A stretch of DNA of 64,000 bases from Ramlibacter sp. Lineage in GTDB: Bacteria; Pseudomonadota; Gammaproteobacteria; Burkholderiales; Burkholderiaceae_C. The DNA lies in contig JAHBZN010000001.1 in NCBI GenBank assembly GCA_019635415.1, positions 496,001-560,000 on the forward strand, in the 5' to 3' direction. Both the position numbers and the translations under genes were made by a program. The notes below the pieces were generated by a model. It saw nothing but the letters and a program-made list of their open reading frames with translations, was not told the DNA's origin and searched no databases. Of this stretch, positions 28,246 through 38,392 are shown piece by piece (the stretch's first letter is position 1; each line of letters starts with the position of its first letter).

Positions 28246-28662
28246 ATGGCTGGCTTGCAGGCCGGGGCCGCGACCCCCGTGTCCCTCACCGTGCATCGCC
28301 AGTCGCGCGTGCTGGAGGTGGCTTTTTCTGACGGGGCCTCCTTCCGCATCCCGTTTGAACTGATGCGCGTGTGCTCCCCCTCGGCCGAGGTCCAGGGGCA
28401 CGGCCCGGGGCAGGAGACGCTGCAGACCGGCAAGCGCGAGGTGGACATCATCGCGCTGGCGCCCGTGGGCAACTACGCCGTGCAGCCCACGTTTTCCGAC
28501 GGCCATGACAGCGGCATCTTCTCGTGGGACTACCTGTACCGCCTGGGCCGCGACGAGCGTGAACTCTGGGCGTCATACGAGCAGCGGCTGGCGGCGGCTG
28601 GCCTGCAACGCGACGCCAGCATGGGGACGCCGGACCGCGGCCCCGCCTGCGGCTCGCACTGA
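28246..28662 (+). CDS. DUF971 protein (gamma-butyrobetaine hydroxylase N-terminal-like)
   Basis: The 138-residue protein contains the DUF971 core: TVHRQSRVLEVAFSDG, FRIPFELMRVCSPSAEVQGHGP, and a C-terminal FSDGHDSGIFSWDYLYRLG. The last motif is the family hallmark and, in the larger family, belongs to a zinc-binding N-terminal domain. Single-domain versions have been linked to Fe-S protein assembly or to unknown roles. The gene sits upstream of ubiE, an arrangement common in Burkholderiales. Start: the ATG at 28246, with a TTG one codon earlier as alternative. The last 20 residues look unstructured. Confidence 0.85.
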   Translation: MAGLQAGAATPVSLTVHRQSRVLEVAFSDGASFRIPFELMRVCSPSAEVQGHGPGQETLQTGKREVDIIALAPVGNYAVQPTFSDGHDSGIFSWDYLYRLGRDERELWASYEQRLAAAGLQRDASMGTPDRGPACGSH

Positions 28663-28705
28663 AGTGGTCCGCGCGCGGAGCGCGGCCCCTGCGGGGCATG
28701 ACACT

Positions 28706-28770
28706 GTTTGCTATGCTTTTGGTAGCGCATGATGGCCGTGCAGCAAGGGCTGACAGTCGTTTTCGTCATA
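28706..28770 (+). repeat. Interspersed repeat, copy 5
   Basis: The head TTTGCTATGCTTTTGGTAGC and the tail GCAGCAAGGGCTGACAGTCG with TTTTCG follow the family pattern. It lies between the DUF971 gene and ubiE. A separate hairpin, CCCTGC-TTTGGT-GCAGGG, lies at 28784-28801, about 41 bp before the ubiE start. Confidence 0.8.
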
Positions 28771-28842
28771 ATTCCTACAGATTCCCTGCTTTGGTGCAGG
28801 GTTGTCGGCGGCTGCGGGCCCATTCACCTCTAGCATTTGCAC

Positions 28843-29574
28843 ATGGCAACCACCCATTTCGGTTTTGAGTCGGTCGATGAGCGCGACAAGGCGCGTCGCG
28901 TCAGGGGCGTTTTCGATTCCGTGGCCTCTCGCTACGACGTGATGAACGACCTCATGTCCGGGGGGCTGCACCGCGTCTGGAAGGCCTACACCGTGATGGT
29001 GGCCAACCTCACCGAAGGCGCGCGCGTGCTGGACATTGCCGGCGGCACGGGCGATCTGGCGCTGGCTTTTGCGCGCAAGGTGGGCGCCAGCGGGCAGGTG
29101 GTGCACACCGACATCAACGAAGCCATGCTGCGCACCGGCCGCGATCGCCTGCTCGATGCCGGCATCGCCTTGCCCACCCTGGTGTGCGATGCCGAGAAGC
29201 TGCCCTTTGAAACCGGGTCGTTCGACGTGGTGAGCGTGGCCTTCGGGCTTCGCAACATGACGCACAAGGATGCGGCCCTGGCCGAGATGAACCGGGTGCT
29301 CAAGCCGGGCGGCAAGCTGCTCGTGCTCGAATTTTCCAAGGTGGCCAAGCCCCTGGAGAAAGCCTATGACTGGTACTCGTTCAACGTGTTGCCCCGGCTG
29401 GGCAAGCTGGTGGCGGGCGACGACGCGAGCTACCGCTACCTGGCCGAATCCATCCGCATGCATCCTGGCCAGGCCGAGCTCAAGGCCATGATGAAGCAGG
29501 CGGGTTTTGGCCATGTGGATTGCCACAACCTCACAGGCGGGGTGGTCGCGCTGCACGTGGGCATCAAGTGTTGA
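28843..29574 (+). CDS. ubiE: Ubiquinone/menaquinone C-methyltransferase
   Basis: This SAM-dependent enzyme methylates the ring carbon of the ubiquinone precursor. The 243-residue protein has the N-terminal family motif [20 protein letters not shown], the SAM-binding [14 protein letters not shown] (about residue 65) and [37 protein letters not shown] is the second UbiE signature. The ATG at 28843 gives the normal length; a TTG six bases earlier is less likely. It heads a cluster of ubiquinone genes (ubiJ, ubiB). Confidence 0.96.
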   Translation: MATTHFGFESVDERDKARRVRGVFDSVASRYDVMNDLMSGGLHRVWKAYTVMVANLTEGARVLDIAGGTGDLALAFARKVGASGQVVHTDINEAMLRTGRDRLLDAGIALPTLVCDAEKLPFETGSFDVVSVAFGLRNMTHKDAALAEMNRVLKPGGKLLVLEFSKVAKPLEKAYDWYSFNVLPRLGKLVAGDDASYRYLAESIRMHPGQAELKAMMKQAGFGHVDCHNLTGGVVALHVGIKC

Positions 29575-29599
29575 AGCGGTACGAGACAAGGAAAGCGGG

Positions 29600-30583
29600 A
29601 TGAGGCTGTTGACTCTCTTGCTGGCGGGCGCCCTGGTGCTGGCCAGCGTTCAGGCGGATGCCAAGCGGCTGGGCGGCGGCAAGTCGATCGGTCGCCAGTC
29701 AGGCAACGTCACGCAGCGCGAGTCGGTCTCCCCGGCGCCTGCCGCGCCCGTCCAGAACGCGACCAACAGTGCGGCCCGTCCCGCCACTGCGGGTGCGGCA
29801 CCGGCGCCGCGCAAGCCCTGGAGCGGCCTGCTGGGCGGGCTGGCCGCAGGGCTCGGGCTGGCCTGGCTGGCCCATGCGCTGGGTTTTGGCGAGGCTTTTG
29901 GCCAGTTCATGCTGGTCGCCTTGCTGGCCTTCGTGGCGATCGCGGCGCTGAGCTTCCTGATGCGGTCGCGCCGCCCGCCGGCCGTGGCCCGGCCCTATGC
30001 CTTCCAGGGCGCCAGCTCGGCCGCGCAGGCCACGGCACCGCCCCAGTACAGCCCGGACAAGGTGGGCAATGATGCGTCGGCCCGGCCGTGGGAGCGCAGC
30101 AGCATGGCGTTCGACGCCAGCAAGTACGCCGCCAGCGGATCGTCGGCCGCGGGCGTGCAGATCGGCTCGGCGCTGGCCGGTCCGCAGGGCTGGGGCATTC
30201 CAGCCGGGTTTGATGCCGAGGGTTTCCTGGCGGCCGCCAAGCGCAATTTCGTGACCCTGCAGGACGCCTGGGACCGGGCCGACATCGGCACGCTGCGCTC
30301 GATGATGACGGATGCCATGGTCGGCGAGATCAGCACCCAACTGGCCGAGCGCGAGCACCACATCGGTTCCCAGGTGAACAAGACCGAGGTGGTCATGCTC
30401 GAGGCCCAGTTGCTCGGCATCGAGGACCTGGGTGACGACTACATGGCCAGCGTGGAGTTCTCGGGCATGATCCGCGAGGACCCCTCCGCAGGCCCCAGCC
30501 CGTTCCGCGAGGTGTGGAACATGACCAAGCCGCGAAGCGGCAGTTCGGGCTGGCTGGTGGGGGGCGTCCAGGCGCTGCAGTAG
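29600..30583 (+). CDS. Tim44-like domain membrane protein
   Basis: The 327-residue protein starts MRLLTLLLAGALVLASVQADAKR, a signal-like segment. It continues with a Gly/Ser/Ala/Pro-rich linker (KRLGGGKSIGRQSGNVTQRE), two adjacent membrane helices (about residues 75-120), another low-complexity linker and a C-terminal Tim44-like alpha/beta domain (about residues 195-327) with FDAEGFLAAAKRNFVTLQDAWD. Such proteins are common beside ubiE and ubiB in betaproteobacteria, and their function is not established. AAGG precedes the ATG; the frame is open into ubiE but the longer start is implausible. Confidence 0.85.
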   Translation: MRLLTLLLAGALVLASVQADAKRLGGGKSIGRQSGNVTQRESVSPAPAAPVQNATNSAARPATAGAAPAPRKPWSGLLGGLAAGLGLAWLAHALGFGEAFGQFMLVALLAFVAIAALSFLMRSRRPPAVARPYAFQGASSAAQATAPPQYSPDKVGNDASARPWERSSMAFDASKYAASGSSAAGVQIGSALAGPQGWGIPAGFDAEGFLAAAKRNFVTLQDAWDRADIGTLRSMMTDAMVGEISTQLAEREHHIGSQVNKTEVVMLEAQLLGIEDLGDDYMASVEFSGMIREDPSAGPSPFREVWNMTKPRSGSSGWLVGGVQALQ

Positions 30584-30614
30584 CGCCAGGTATTCAGGGA
30601 ATAATCGGGGGACT

Positions 30615-31190
30615 ATGGCGACACAGTCCCCCTTTCCCTTTCTGGACGATCTCCTTGGCAAGCTTCAGGCCGGGCTTCAACCGCCGCCCTGGGCCGTGGA
30701 GGAAATGCACCAGCGCATGGTGCTGCTGATCAACCATGTGCTGCAGCAGGAGCCCGAGGCCCAGGCCCGGCTGGTCCGCCAGTCGGGGCGGGTGCTCCAG
30801 GCGCGCTGGCGCATGTTCACGATCCGTCTGGCGGCCACGCCCGCGGGCCTGCTCGAACTGGCGCCCGAAGGTGGCCAGACCGACCTGAACCTCACCGTCA
30901 CCGAGGAATCGCCCTGGCAACTGGCCCAGGCGGCGCTGCGAGGCGACAAGCCGCCGGTGCGCATCGAGGGCGACGTGCAGTTTGCCGCGGAAATCAACTG
31001 GCTCGCCGACCATGTGCGCTGGGATCTCGAGGAAGACCTGTCGCGCCTGATCGGTGATGCTCCGGCCCATGCCCTGGGACAGGCGGCCCGCGGCATGGCC
31101 CAGGCGCTGCGCAGCTTCATTGGCCGGCGCACCCGCGACGCGCAGGACACTGCGTCCACGCCGTCTGACGCCCCGCGGGCCGCTCCATGA
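30615..31190 (+). CDS. ubiJ: Ubiquinone biosynthesis accessory factor UbiJ
   Basis: The 191-residue protein has an SCP2-type lipid-binding N-terminal domain (about residues 20-110: [19 protein letters not shown], then [13 protein letters not shown]) and a C-terminal helical region, matching UbiJ. In the Ubi complex UbiJ binds the hydrophobic quinone intermediates with UbiK. Its stop overlaps the ubiB start by four bases. Sequence identity within this family is low, so the call relies on fold pattern plus position between ubiE and ubiB. Confidence 0.85.
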   Translation: MATQSPFPFLDDLLGKLQAGLQPPPWAVEEMHQRMVLLINHVLQQEPEAQARLVRQSGRVLQARWRMFTIRLAATPAGLLELAPEGGQTDLNLTVTEESPWQLAQAALRGDKPPVRIEGDVQFAAEINWLADHVRWDLEEDLSRLIGDAPAHALGQAARGMAQALRSFIGRRTRDAQDTASTPSDAPRAAP

Positions 31191-32752
31191 GCCGGATGTT
31201 CCGCGGCGCCTTCATCCTCTGGGTGGTGCTGCGCTACGGGCTCGATGAGCTCGTGCTCACCAGTTTCCGCAAGCCGTGGCTGCGCGTGCTGGCGCGTGTG
31301 GTCTCGGTGGGCCGCAACCTGCGTGCGCCGCGTGGCCAGAGGCTGCGCGAGGCGCTGGAGCGCCTGGGCCCCATCTTCGTCAAGTTTGGCCAGGTGCTGT
31401 CGACCCGCCGGGACCTGTTGCCGGCCGATATCGCGGACGAACTGGCGCGCCTGCAGGACCGGGTGCCGCCCTTTGATTCCGAGGTCGCGATTGCCATCAT
31501 CGAGCGGGCGTTTCGACGGCCCGTGGGCGAGGTGTTCGTCAGCTTCGAGCGCCAGCCCGTGGCCAGTGCATCCATTGCGCAGGTGCACTTTGCGGTGGCC
31601 CGTGACCGCCAGGGCCGCGCGCGCGAGGTCGCGGTCAAGGTGCTGCGCCCGGGCATGCTCCCCGCGATCGAGAAGGACCTGAGCCTGATGCGCATGATGG
31701 CCGGCTGGGTCGGCAGCCTGTCGGCCGACGGCCGGCGGCTGAAGCCGCGCGAGGTGGTGGCCGAGTTCGACAAGTACCTGCACGACGAGCTGGACCTCGT
31801 GCGCGAGGCTGCCAATGCCGCCCAGCTGCGGCGGAACATGGCGGGACTCGATCTGGTGCTGATTCCCGAGATGCTCTGGGACTTCTGCCACCCCGAGGTC
31901 ATGGTGATGGAGCGCATGACCGGCATCCCCATCAGCCAGATCGACCGCCTGCGCGAGGCCGGCGTGGACACCCGCCAGCTGGCGCGCGATGGCGTGACCA
32001 TCTTCTTCACCCAGGTCTTCCGTGACGGCTTCTTCCATGCCGACATGCATCCGGGCAACATCCAGGTCAGCGTGGCACCCGCCACCTTCGGGCGCTACAT
32101 CTCGCTGGACTTCGGCATCGTGGGCACCTTGACGGAGTTTGACAAGGAGTACCTGGCCCAGAATTTTACGGCCTTCTTCCGGCGCGACTACAAGCGTGTG
32201 GCCGAGCTGCACATCGAGTCGGGCTGGGTGCCGCCCGGGACCCGCGTGGATGAGCTCGAAGCCGCGGTGCGCAGCGTCTGCGAGCCCTATTTCGACCGGC
32301 CGCTGAGGGAGATTTCACTCGGCATGGTGCTGATGCGGCTGTTCCAGACCTCCCGGCGTTTTCACGTGGAGATCCAGCCCCAGCTCGTGCTGCTCCAGAA
32401 GACGCTGCTCAACATCGAGGGGTTGGGCCGGCAGCTTGATCCCGAGCTCGACCTCTGGAGCACCGCCAAGCCTTTCCTCGAGAAATGGATGCTGGAGCAG
32501 ATCGGTCCGCAGAAGCTGCTGGACGAACTCAAGGCCCAGGCGCCGCGCTACGCCAAGCTGCTCCCGGATCTGCCCCGCCTGCTGCACCTGTACCTGCAGC
32601 AGCGGCCCACGGACCAGCGCCAGGCCCTTGAGGAACTGCTCGCAGAGCAGCGGCGCACCAACAAGCTGCTGCAGGGCCTCATCTACGGCGGCATTGGATT
32701 TGCATTGGGTCTGGTCGTCATGCAATTCGTCATTCGCGTCTGGGTTTTCTAG
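31187..32752 (+). CDS. ubiB: Probable atypical kinase/ATPase UbiB
   Basis: This 521-residue protein is required for ubiquinone synthesis. It has the UbiB-specific motif [16 protein letters not shown] (KxGQ, about residues 62-77), the alanine-rich nucleotide loop [11 protein letters not shown], the lysine in [10 protein letters not shown], and the catalytic/metal motifs [12 protein letters not shown] and LDFGIVG. The C-terminal membrane anchor [20 protein letters not shown] is present. The start overlaps ubiJ. Length and motifs are normal. Confidence 0.95.
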   Translation: MSRMFRGAFILWVVLRYGLDELVLTSFRKPWLRVLARVVSVGRNLRAPRGQRLREALERLGPIFVKFGQVLSTRRDLLPADIADELARLQDRVPPFDSEVAIAIIERAFRRPVGEVFVSFERQPVASASIAQVHFAVARDRQGRAREVAVKVLRPGMLPAIEKDLSLMRMMAGWVGSLSADGRRLKPREVVAEFDKYLHDELDLVREAANAAQLRRNMAGLDLVLIPEMLWDFCHPEVMVMERMTGIPISQIDRLREAGVDTRQLARDGVTIFFTQVFRDGFFHADMHPGNIQVSVAPATFGRYISLDFGIVGTLTEFDKEYLAQNFTAFFRRDYKRVAELHIESGWVPPGTRVDELEAAVRSVCEPYFDRPLREISLGMVLMRLFQTSRRFHVEIQPQLVLLQKTLLNIEGLGRQLDPELDLWSTAKPFLEKWMLEQIGPQKLLDELKAQAPRYAKLLPDLPRLLHLYLQQRPTDQRQALEELLAEQRRTNKLLQGLIYGGIGFALGLVVMQFVIRVWVF

Positions 32753-32823
32753 GCATTTTTTCCGATAATGCCCGGCAGCCCTTCCGGCCCACCCGGGCCC
32801 TACCACCATTACGGAGCCTTGTG

Positions 32824-34278
32824 ATGTTGATCACCTTTGTCGTGCTGTACCTGCTGGGTTCGGTCGCCGTCGGCCTTTATGCCGCCAAACGCGTCCACAA
32901 CACCGCGGATTACGCGGTGGCGGGCCGCAGCTTGCCGCTGGCCGTGGTCATTGCCACGACCTTTGCCACCTGGTTCGGCTCCGAGACCGTGCTGGGCGTA
33001 TCGGCGCGCTTCGTCTCTGGCGGCTTGGGCTCCGTGGTCGAGGACCCCTTTGGCGCCTCGATGTGCCTGATCCTCGTGGGCCTGTTCTTTGCCTTCAAGC
33101 TCTACCAGAAGAACCTCATCACCCTGGGCGACTACTACCGTCAGCGCTTCGGCCGCAGCATCGAGGTGATCTGCTCCGCCATCATCATCTTCAGCTACCT
33201 CGGCTGGGTGGCGGCGCAGGTGACCGCGCTGGGCCTGGTGTTCAACCTGCTGTCCCAGGACAGCATCTCGATCACCACGGGCATGCTCATCGGCATCTCG
33301 ATCGTGCTGGTCTACACGCTGTATGGCGGCATGTGGTCCGTGGCATTGACCGACTTCGTCCAGATGATCGTGATCGGCGTGGGGCTGATCGCCATCGCCT
33401 GGTTCGCGGCGGATCTCGCGGGCGGCGCCGACAAGGTGGTGGCCTATGCGGCCAAGGAGGGCAAATTCCAGTTCTTCCCCACGGGCGATGGCAAGGAGTG
33501 GCTGTTCTTCGGGGCGGCGGCCATCACCATGATGCTGGGGTCGATTCCGCAGCAGGACGTGTTTCAACGGGTCATGTCCTCCAAGAATGCGCAGACCGCC
33601 GTGCGCGGACCGGTCATTGGTGGTTCGCTGTATTTCCTGTTTGCGCTGATCCCCATGTTTGTTGTCACGGCCGCCGTGCTGGTCATGCCCGAGACCGCGC
33701 AAGCCCTGCTCAAGGATGACCCGCAGAAGGTGCTGCCCACGCTGGTCATGCAGAAGATGCCGGTGGTCCTGCAGGTGGCTTTTTTTGGCGCCTTGCTGTC
33801 CGCCATCATGTCCACGGCCTCGGCCACGCTGCTGGCGCCCAGCACCACCTTCGTCGAGAACATCCTGCGCAACATCAAGCCCGGCATGAGCGACGCCGCC
33901 ACGCTCAAGGCCATGCGCATCAGCGTGCTCGTGTTCACGGCCCTGGTGCTGGTGTACGCGGTGACCATGCAGGGCACCTCGATCTACGAGCTGGTTTCGG
34001 GGGCCTATCAGGTGCCCCTGGTGGGCGCGTTTGCCCCCCTGGCCTTTGGCTTGTACTGGAAGCGGGCCACCACGCAGGGCGCGCTGGTGTCGGTGGTCTT
34101 GGGCCTGGGAACGTGGCTGCTGTTCATTGCCGTGCCCGGTTGGGCCGACGCCTTCCCGCAGCAACTCGCGGGCCTGCTGGCGGCGATCGTCGGCATGGTG
34201 GCGGGGTCGCTCGCACCGCAGATGCTCACCGACCACAAGGGGCATGTGCACCACTTCGAAGGCAGCCCCCAGGCCTGA
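32824..34278 (+). CDS. Sodium:solute symporter (SSS family)
   Basis: The 484-residue protein has about 13 hydrophobic segments and SSS-family features: VAGRSLPLAVVIATTFATWFG (helix 1-2), EVICSAIIIFSYLGWVAAQV, and LLAPSTTFVENILRN following FFGALLSAIMSTASAT, with the Na+-binding serine/threonine region. It would import an organic solute with sodium. Substrates in this family range from proline to acetate to pantothenate and cannot be told here. The ATG at 32824 is preceded by ACGGAG at good spacing; the GTG three bases earlier is an alternative. It is monocistronic. Confidence 0.87.
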   Translation: MLITFVVLYLLGSVAVGLYAAKRVHNTADYAVAGRSLPLAVVIATTFATWFGSETVLGVSARFVSGGLGSVVEDPFGASMCLILVGLFFAFKLYQKNLITLGDYYRQRFGRSIEVICSAIIIFSYLGWVAAQVTALGLVFNLLSQDSISITTGMLIGISIVLVYTLYGGMWSVALTDFVQMIVIGVGLIAIAWFAADLAGGADKVVAYAAKEGKFQFFPTGDGKEWLFFGAAAITMMLGSIPQQDVFQRVMSSKNAQTAVRGPVIGGSLYFLFALIPMFVVTAAVLVMPETAQALLKDDPQKVLPTLVMQKMPVVLQVAFFGALLSAIMSTASATLLAPSTTFVENILRNIKPGMSDAATLKAMRISVLVFTALVLVYAVTMQGTSIYELVSGAYQVPLVGAFAPLAFGLYWKRATTQGALVSVVLGLGTWLLFIAVPGWADAFPQQLAGLLAAIVGMVAGSLAPQMLTDHKGHVHHFEGSPQA

Positions 34279-34316
34279 GGCCGATCGGGCGATTGGCATG
34301 GCAGGCGCGCGGGGGC

Positions 34317-34342
34317 TTGAGACACCCCCTGCCGCCTATAAT
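34317..34342 (+). promoter_or_regulatory. Putative promoter of the fmdB-DUF502-aspS run
   Basis: A perfect -10 box TATAAT lies at 34337-34342, 30 bp before the fmdB ATG. The best -35-like hexamer, TTGAGA (34317-34322), is only 14 bp away, shorter than usual, so the -35 assignment is weak. Transcription would give a very short leader. Confidence 0.45.
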
Positions 34343-34372
34343 TGAGGGTTTTGCACTTTTGCCCTCCAACCC

Positions 34373-34672
34373 ATGCCTATCTACGCCTACAAATGCGAGT
34401 CCTGCGGGCACAGCAAGGATGTGCTGCAGAAAATCTCCGACGCACCGCTGACCGAGTGCCCGGCCTGCGGCAAGGCCAGCTTTGCCAAGCAGGTGACGGC
34501 AGCCGGCTTCCAGCTCAAGGGCTCGGGCTGGTACGCCACTGACTTCCGCGGCGGCAACGCGCCGGCCGCCACCGCAACCGAGCCCAAGCCCTCCACAGCG
34601 GCGCCTGCGCCTTCAGCCGCTCCGGCTGCGGCACCGGCGGCCCCCGCGCCGGCCTCCGGCTCGGCCGACTGA
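34373..34672 (+). CDS. FmdB-family zinc-ribbon protein
   Basis: The 99-residue protein starts with the FmdB signature MPIYAYKCESCGHSKDVLQK and a second zinc pair ECPACGKAS, followed by FQLKGSGWYATDF. The last 35 residues are an Ala/Pro-rich low-complexity tail. FmdB-like proteins are named from a putative regulatory protein of formamidase/amidase operons; their biochemical role is unclear. The gene precedes DUF502 and aspS, the usual betaproteobacterial order. Confidence 0.9.
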   Translation: MPIYAYKCESCGHSKDVLQKISDAPLTECPACGKASFAKQVTAAGFQLKGSGWYATDFRGGNAPAATATEPKPSTAAPAPSAAPAAAPAAPAPASGSAD

Positions 34673-34680
34673 AAGACCCC

Positions 34681-35301
34681 ATGGCGTCGCTGCGCAAATG
34701 GCTGCTCGCGGGCTTGCTGGTCATCGTGCCCCTGGCCATCACGGTCTGGGTGCTCGAATGGGTGATCAGCACGCTCGACCAGACGCTGCTGATCCTGCCC
34801 GAAGCCTGGCGGCCGGACCATTTGCTGGGCGTTCACATTCCCGGGTTCGGCGTGCTGCTGGCGCTGGGCATGCTGCTGGCCGTTGGTGCCGCGGCCAGCA
34901 ACTTCCTCGGGCGCACACTGCTCGAATGGTGGGATGCGTTGCTGGGGCGCATCCCGGTGGTGCGTTCAATCTATTCCAGTGTCAAGCAGGTGTCGGACAC
35001 CCTGTTCTCGGACAGCGGCAACGCCTTCCGCACCGCGGTGCTCGTGCAGTGGCCGCGCGAGAACATGTGGACCATCGGCTTCGTCACCGGCACCCCGGGC
35101 GGTGAGGTGGCCAACTACCTGCAGGGCGACTACCTCAGCGTGTACGTCCCCACCACGCCCAATCCCACGGGCGGATATTTCGTGATGCTGCGCAAGACCG
35201 ACTGCATCGAACTCAAGATGAGCGTGGACGAAGCGCTCAAATACATCGTGTCGATGGGCGTTGTCGTTCCCGGCGGCCCCTTCAACCAGAACATCAAGTA
35301 A
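34681..35301 (+). CDS. DUF502 membrane protein
   Basis: The 206-residue protein has two membrane helices near the N-terminus ([20 protein letters not shown] and [20 protein letters not shown]). A conserved domain follows, containing [20 protein letters not shown] and [17 protein letters not shown]. This matches DUF502, whose function is unknown. It lies 8 bp after fmdB and 26 bp before aspS, so the three are likely cotranscribed. Confidence 0.9.
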   Translation: MASLRKWLLAGLLVIVPLAITVWVLEWVISTLDQTLLILPEAWRPDHLLGVHIPGFGVLLALGMLLAVGAAASNFLGRTLLEWWDALLGRIPVVRSIYSSVKQVSDTLFSDSGNAFRTAVLVQWPRENMWTIGFVTGTPGGEVANYLQGDYLSVYVPTTPNPTGGYFVMLRKTDCIELKMSVDEALKYIVSMGVVVPGGPFNQNIK

Positions 35302-35327
35302 CGCGCCCGCGCGGCGCCGGAAAAGCC

Positions 35328-37127
35328 ATGTCTCAAATGCGTACGACCTATTGCGGTCTGGTCACCGAAGCCCTGATGGGGCAAACCGTCAACCTGTGCG
35401 GCTGGGTCAACCGCCGCCGCGACCACGGTGGTGTGATCTTCGTCGACCTGCGTGACCGCGAGGGCTACGTGCAGGTGGTGTGCGATCCGGATCGCGCCGA
35501 GATGTTCAAGGTCGCCGAAGGCCTGCGCAACGAATTCTGCGTGCAGATCAAGGGCCTCGTGCGGGCGCGCCCCGAGGGCACCACCAATGACAACCTCAAG
35601 AGCGGCAAGATCGAGGTGCTGTGCCATGAACTGGCGGTGCTCAACCCGTCGGTCACCCCTCCGTTCCAGCTGGACGACGACAACCTCAGCGAGACCACGC
35701 GCCTCACGCACCGGGTGCTGGACCTGCGCCGGCCCTACATGCAGAACAACCTGATGCTGCGCTACCGCGTGGCCATGGAAGTGCGCAAGTTCCTCGACGC
35801 CCAGGGCTTCGTGGACATCGAAACCCCGATGCTGGGCAAGTCCACGCCCGAGGGCGCGCGCGACTACCTGGTGCCCAGCCGTGTGCACGATGGCCTGTTC
35901 TTCGCGCTGCCGCAGTCTCCGCAGCTGTTCAAGCAGCTGCTCATGGTGGCTGGCTACGACCGCTACTACCAGATCACCAAGTGCTTCCGCGACGAAGACC
36001 TGCGCGCCGACCGCCAGCCCGAGTTCACGCAGATCGACATCGAGACGTCGTTCCTGACCGAAGAGGAAATCCGCGACCTGTTCCAGGGCATGATCACGAC
36101 GGTGTTCAAGAACACCTTGGGCGTGGACCTGGGCGAGTTCCCGGTGATGCCGTATTCCGAGGCCATGCACCGCTACGGCTCGGACAAGCCCGACCTGCGC
36201 GTGGCCATGGAGTTCACCGAGCTCACCGATGTGATGGCCGACGTGGAGTTCAAGGTGTTCTCGGCCCCGGCGACCATGAAGGGCGGGCGCGTGGTGGCCC
36301 TGCGCGTGCCCCAGGGTGGCGAGATGAGCCGCAGCGAGATCGACGCCTACACCGAGTTCGTCAAGATCTATGGCGCCAAGGGCCTGGCCTGGATCAAGGT
36401 CAACAAGCTGGCAGATGGTCGGGACGGCCTGCAGTCGCCCATCGTCAAGAACCTGCACGACAAGGCCGTCGCTGAAATCCTGGCCCGCACCGGGGCGCAG
36501 GATGGCGACCTGATCTTCTTCGGCGCCGACAAGGCCAAGGTCGTGAACGACGCGATCGGCGCGCTGCGCGTGAAGATCGGCCACAGCGAGCTTGGCAAGA
36601 AGGCCGGCCTGTTCCAGAAGGGCTGGCGCCCGATGTGGGTGGTGGATTTCCCCATGTTCGAGTTCGACGAGGACGAGCAGCGCTACACGGCCGTTCACCA
36701 TCCCTTCACCGCACCCAAGGACGGACACGAGGACTGGATGGCCTCTGCCCCCGAGAAGTGCATCTCCAAGGGGTACGACATGGTGCTCAACGGCTGGGAA
36801 ATGGGCGGCGGCTCGGTGCGTATCCACCGTGCCGATGTCCAGCAGAAGGTGTTTGACGCGCTCAAGATCAGCGCCGAGGACGCCCAGGCCAAGTTCGGCT
36901 TCCTGCTCGACGCGCTGCAGTACGGCGCTCCGCCGCACGGGGGCCTGGCCTTTGGCCTGGACCGCATCGTGACGCTCATGACGGGCGCCGAGTCGATCCG
37001 CGACGTGATTGCGTTCCCCAAGACCCAGCGGGCCCAGGACCTGCTGACCCAGGCGCCCGGCCCGGTGGACGAAAAGCAGCTGCGCGAGCTCCACATCAAG
37101 CTGCGCAACCCCACGCCGGCGGCCTGA
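35328..37127 (+). CDS. aspS: Aspartyl-tRNA synthetase
   Basis: This class II synthetase charges tRNA-Asp (and tRNA-Asn if non-discriminating). The 599-residue length fits the bacterial type with a GAD insertion domain. The N-terminal anticodon-binding OB fold has [21 protein letters not shown]. Motif 2 is present as [18 protein letters not shown] and motif 3 as [14 protein letters not shown]. The start [10 protein letters not shown] is standard. A terminator-like hairpin follows. Confidence 0.97.
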   Translation: MSQMRTTYCGLVTEALMGQTVNLCGWVNRRRDHGGVIFVDLRDREGYVQVVCDPDRAEMFKVAEGLRNEFCVQIKGLVRARPEGTTNDNLKSGKIEVLCHELAVLNPSVTPPFQLDDDNLSETTRLTHRVLDLRRPYMQNNLMLRYRVAMEVRKFLDAQGFVDIETPMLGKSTPEGARDYLVPSRVHDGLFFALPQSPQLFKQLLMVAGYDRYYQITKCFRDEDLRADRQPEFTQIDIETSFLTEEEIRDLFQGMITTVFKNTLGVDLGEFPVMPYSEAMHRYGSDKPDLRVAMEFTELTDVMADVEFKVFSAPATMKGGRVVALRVPQGGEMSRSEIDAYTEFVKIYGAKGLAWIKVNKLADGRDGLQSPIVKNLHDKAVAEILARTGAQDGDLIFFGADKAKVVNDAIGALRVKIGHSELGKKAGLFQKGWRPMWVVDFPMFEFDEDEQRYTAVHHPFTAPKDGHEDWMASAPEKCISKGYDMVLNGWEMGGGSVRIHRADVQQKVFDALKISAEDAQAKFGFLLDALQYGAPPHGGLAFGLDRIVTLMTGAESIRDVIAFPKTQRAQDLLTQAPGPVDEKQLRELHIKLRNPTPAA

Positions 37128-37158
37128 CGCCGGCCACAGGCCTGCGGCAGAATCCAGA

Positions 37159-37179
37159 GGGCGCCTGCGGGCGCCCTTT
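37159..37179 (+). terminator. Terminator-like hairpin after aspS
   Basis: GGGCGC (37159-37164) pairs with GCGCCC (37171-37176) around a 6-nt loop, followed by only three T residues. It lies immediately before the nudB ATG, so termination is probably partial. Confidence 0.5.
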
Positions 37180-37182
37180 GTC

Positions 37183-37653
37183 ATGTTGCTCATGGTCCGT
37201 CCTTTCAAGATCCCCGAATCGGTGCTGGTGGTGATCCACACGCCAGCGCTGGACGTGCTGTTGATCCGGCGTGCCGACGCGGGCACCTGGCAGTCCGTCA
37301 CCGGCTCCAAGGATTCGGAGGACGAGCCCTTTGTTCAGACCGCCGTGCGCGAGGTGGCCGAGGAAACCGGCCTGGCCTGCGGGCCCGGCAGTGCCCTGCA
37401 TGCCGGCTTGCGCGACTGGCAGCTGGAAAACGTCTACGACATCTACCCGCGCTGGCTGCCGCGCTACGCGGCCGGCGTGACACGCAATACCGAGCATGTG
37501 TTCGGGCTGCGGGTGCCCGTGGCCACGCCCGTCACACTCAATCCGCGCGAACACACGGAGCAGCGCTGGCTGCCCTGGCGCGAGGCGGCCGACGCCTGCT
37601 TTTCGCCGTCCAACGCCGAGGCGATCCTGCTGCTGCCGCGGTTTCTGCGGTAA
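37183..37653 (+). CDS. nudB: Dihydroneopterin triphosphate diphosphatase
   Basis: This Nudix enzyme removes pyrophosphate from dihydroneopterin triphosphate in folate synthesis. The 156-residue protein has the box GSKDSEDEPFVQTAVREVAEETG, here read as G-x5-E-x7-RE-x2-EE-x-G, with all metal glutamates. FKIPESVLVVIHTPALDVLL at the N-terminus and NTEHVFGL in the middle are typical of NudB. Starts at 37183 and 37192 are both possible; neither has a strong ribosome site. folE, the preceding step of the same pathway, lies about 2 kb downstream. Confidence 0.88.
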   Translation: MLLMVRPFKIPESVLVVIHTPALDVLLIRRADAGTWQSVTGSKDSEDEPFVQTAVREVAEETGLACGPGSALHAGLRDWQLENVYDIYPRWLPRYAAGVTRNTEHVFGLRVPVATPVTLNPREHTEQRWLPWREAADACFSPSNAEAILLLPRFLR

Positions 37654-37662
37654 GGTTTGCGC

Positions 37663-38391
37663 ATGGACATCCTGCGCGTCGCCACCTACAACATCCACAA
37701 GGGCGTGCAGGGCATCGGGCCGGCACGCCGGCTGGAGATCCACAACCTCGGCCACGCCGTCGAACAGCTCGATGCCGATGTGGTCTGCCTGCAGGAAGTG
37801 CGCAAGCTGCACCGGCGCGAGGAGCGCCATTTCACGCGGTGGCCCGAGCTGCCGCAGGCCGAGTTTCTGGCGCCCGAGGGCTACCGGGCCATCTACCAGA
37901 CCAATGCCTTCACCCGTCATGGCGAGCACGGCAACGCCCTGCTGTCGCGCTGGGAGGTGATCACCCACGCGCACGAGGACATGTCGGACCACCGCTTCGA
38001 GCAGCGCGGCATGCTGCACGTGGTGGTGCATGCGCATGGCCATCCGGTGCACGTCATCGTGCTGCACCTGGGGCTGATCGCCTCGAGCCGGGTGCGCCAG
38101 GTCCAGCAGGTGCGCAATTTCATCGAGCGCGAGGTGCCGCGTGGCGAACCGCTGGTGGTGGCGGGCGATTGCAACGACTGGGGCGCCAAGCTGCGTCCGG
38201 CCATGAACGCCATGGACCTGTACGACGTGGTAAACGAGCGCCTGCGCACCTACCCGGCGCGACTGCCGCTGGCCCAGCTCGACTATGTGTACGCGCGCGG
38301 CCTGCGCCCGCTCGCCGCGCAGGTGCCGCGCGGGCGCATCTGGTGGCGCATGTCCGATCACCTGCCGCTGATCGCCGAGTTCGCTCTCTGA
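37663..38391 (+). CDS. Endonuclease/exonuclease/phosphatase-fold protein (YbhP-like)
   Basis: The 242-residue protein belongs to the EEP superfamily. It has the start MDILRVATYNIHKGVQG, the metal glutamate in VVCLQEVRKLH, the histidine/asparagine set in VLHLGL and AGDCNDWG, and the final SDHLPLIAEF. It is followed one base later by a cardiolipin synthase gene, matching the ybhP-clsB arrangement of enterobacteria. That supports a membrane-lipid-associated role, but the substrate is not known. The ATG at 37663 was chosen over a TTG six bases earlier. Confidence 0.87.
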   Translation: MDILRVATYNIHKGVQGIGPARRLEIHNLGHAVEQLDADVVCLQEVRKLHRREERHFTRWPELPQAEFLAPEGYRAIYQTNAFTRHGEHGNALLSRWEVITHAHEDMSDHRFEQRGMLHVVVHAHGHPVHVIVLHLGLIASSRVRQVQQVRNFIEREVPRGEPLVVAGDCNDWGAKLRPAMNAMDLYDVVNERLRTYPARLPLAQLDYVYARGLRPLAAQVPRGRIWWRMSDHLPLIAEFAL

Positions 38392-38392
38392 C

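Noticed and set aside
32752..32772. Terminator after ubiB (GGCATT...AATGCC)
   Set aside because: The 6-bp stem overlaps the stop codon and is not followed by a T-run.
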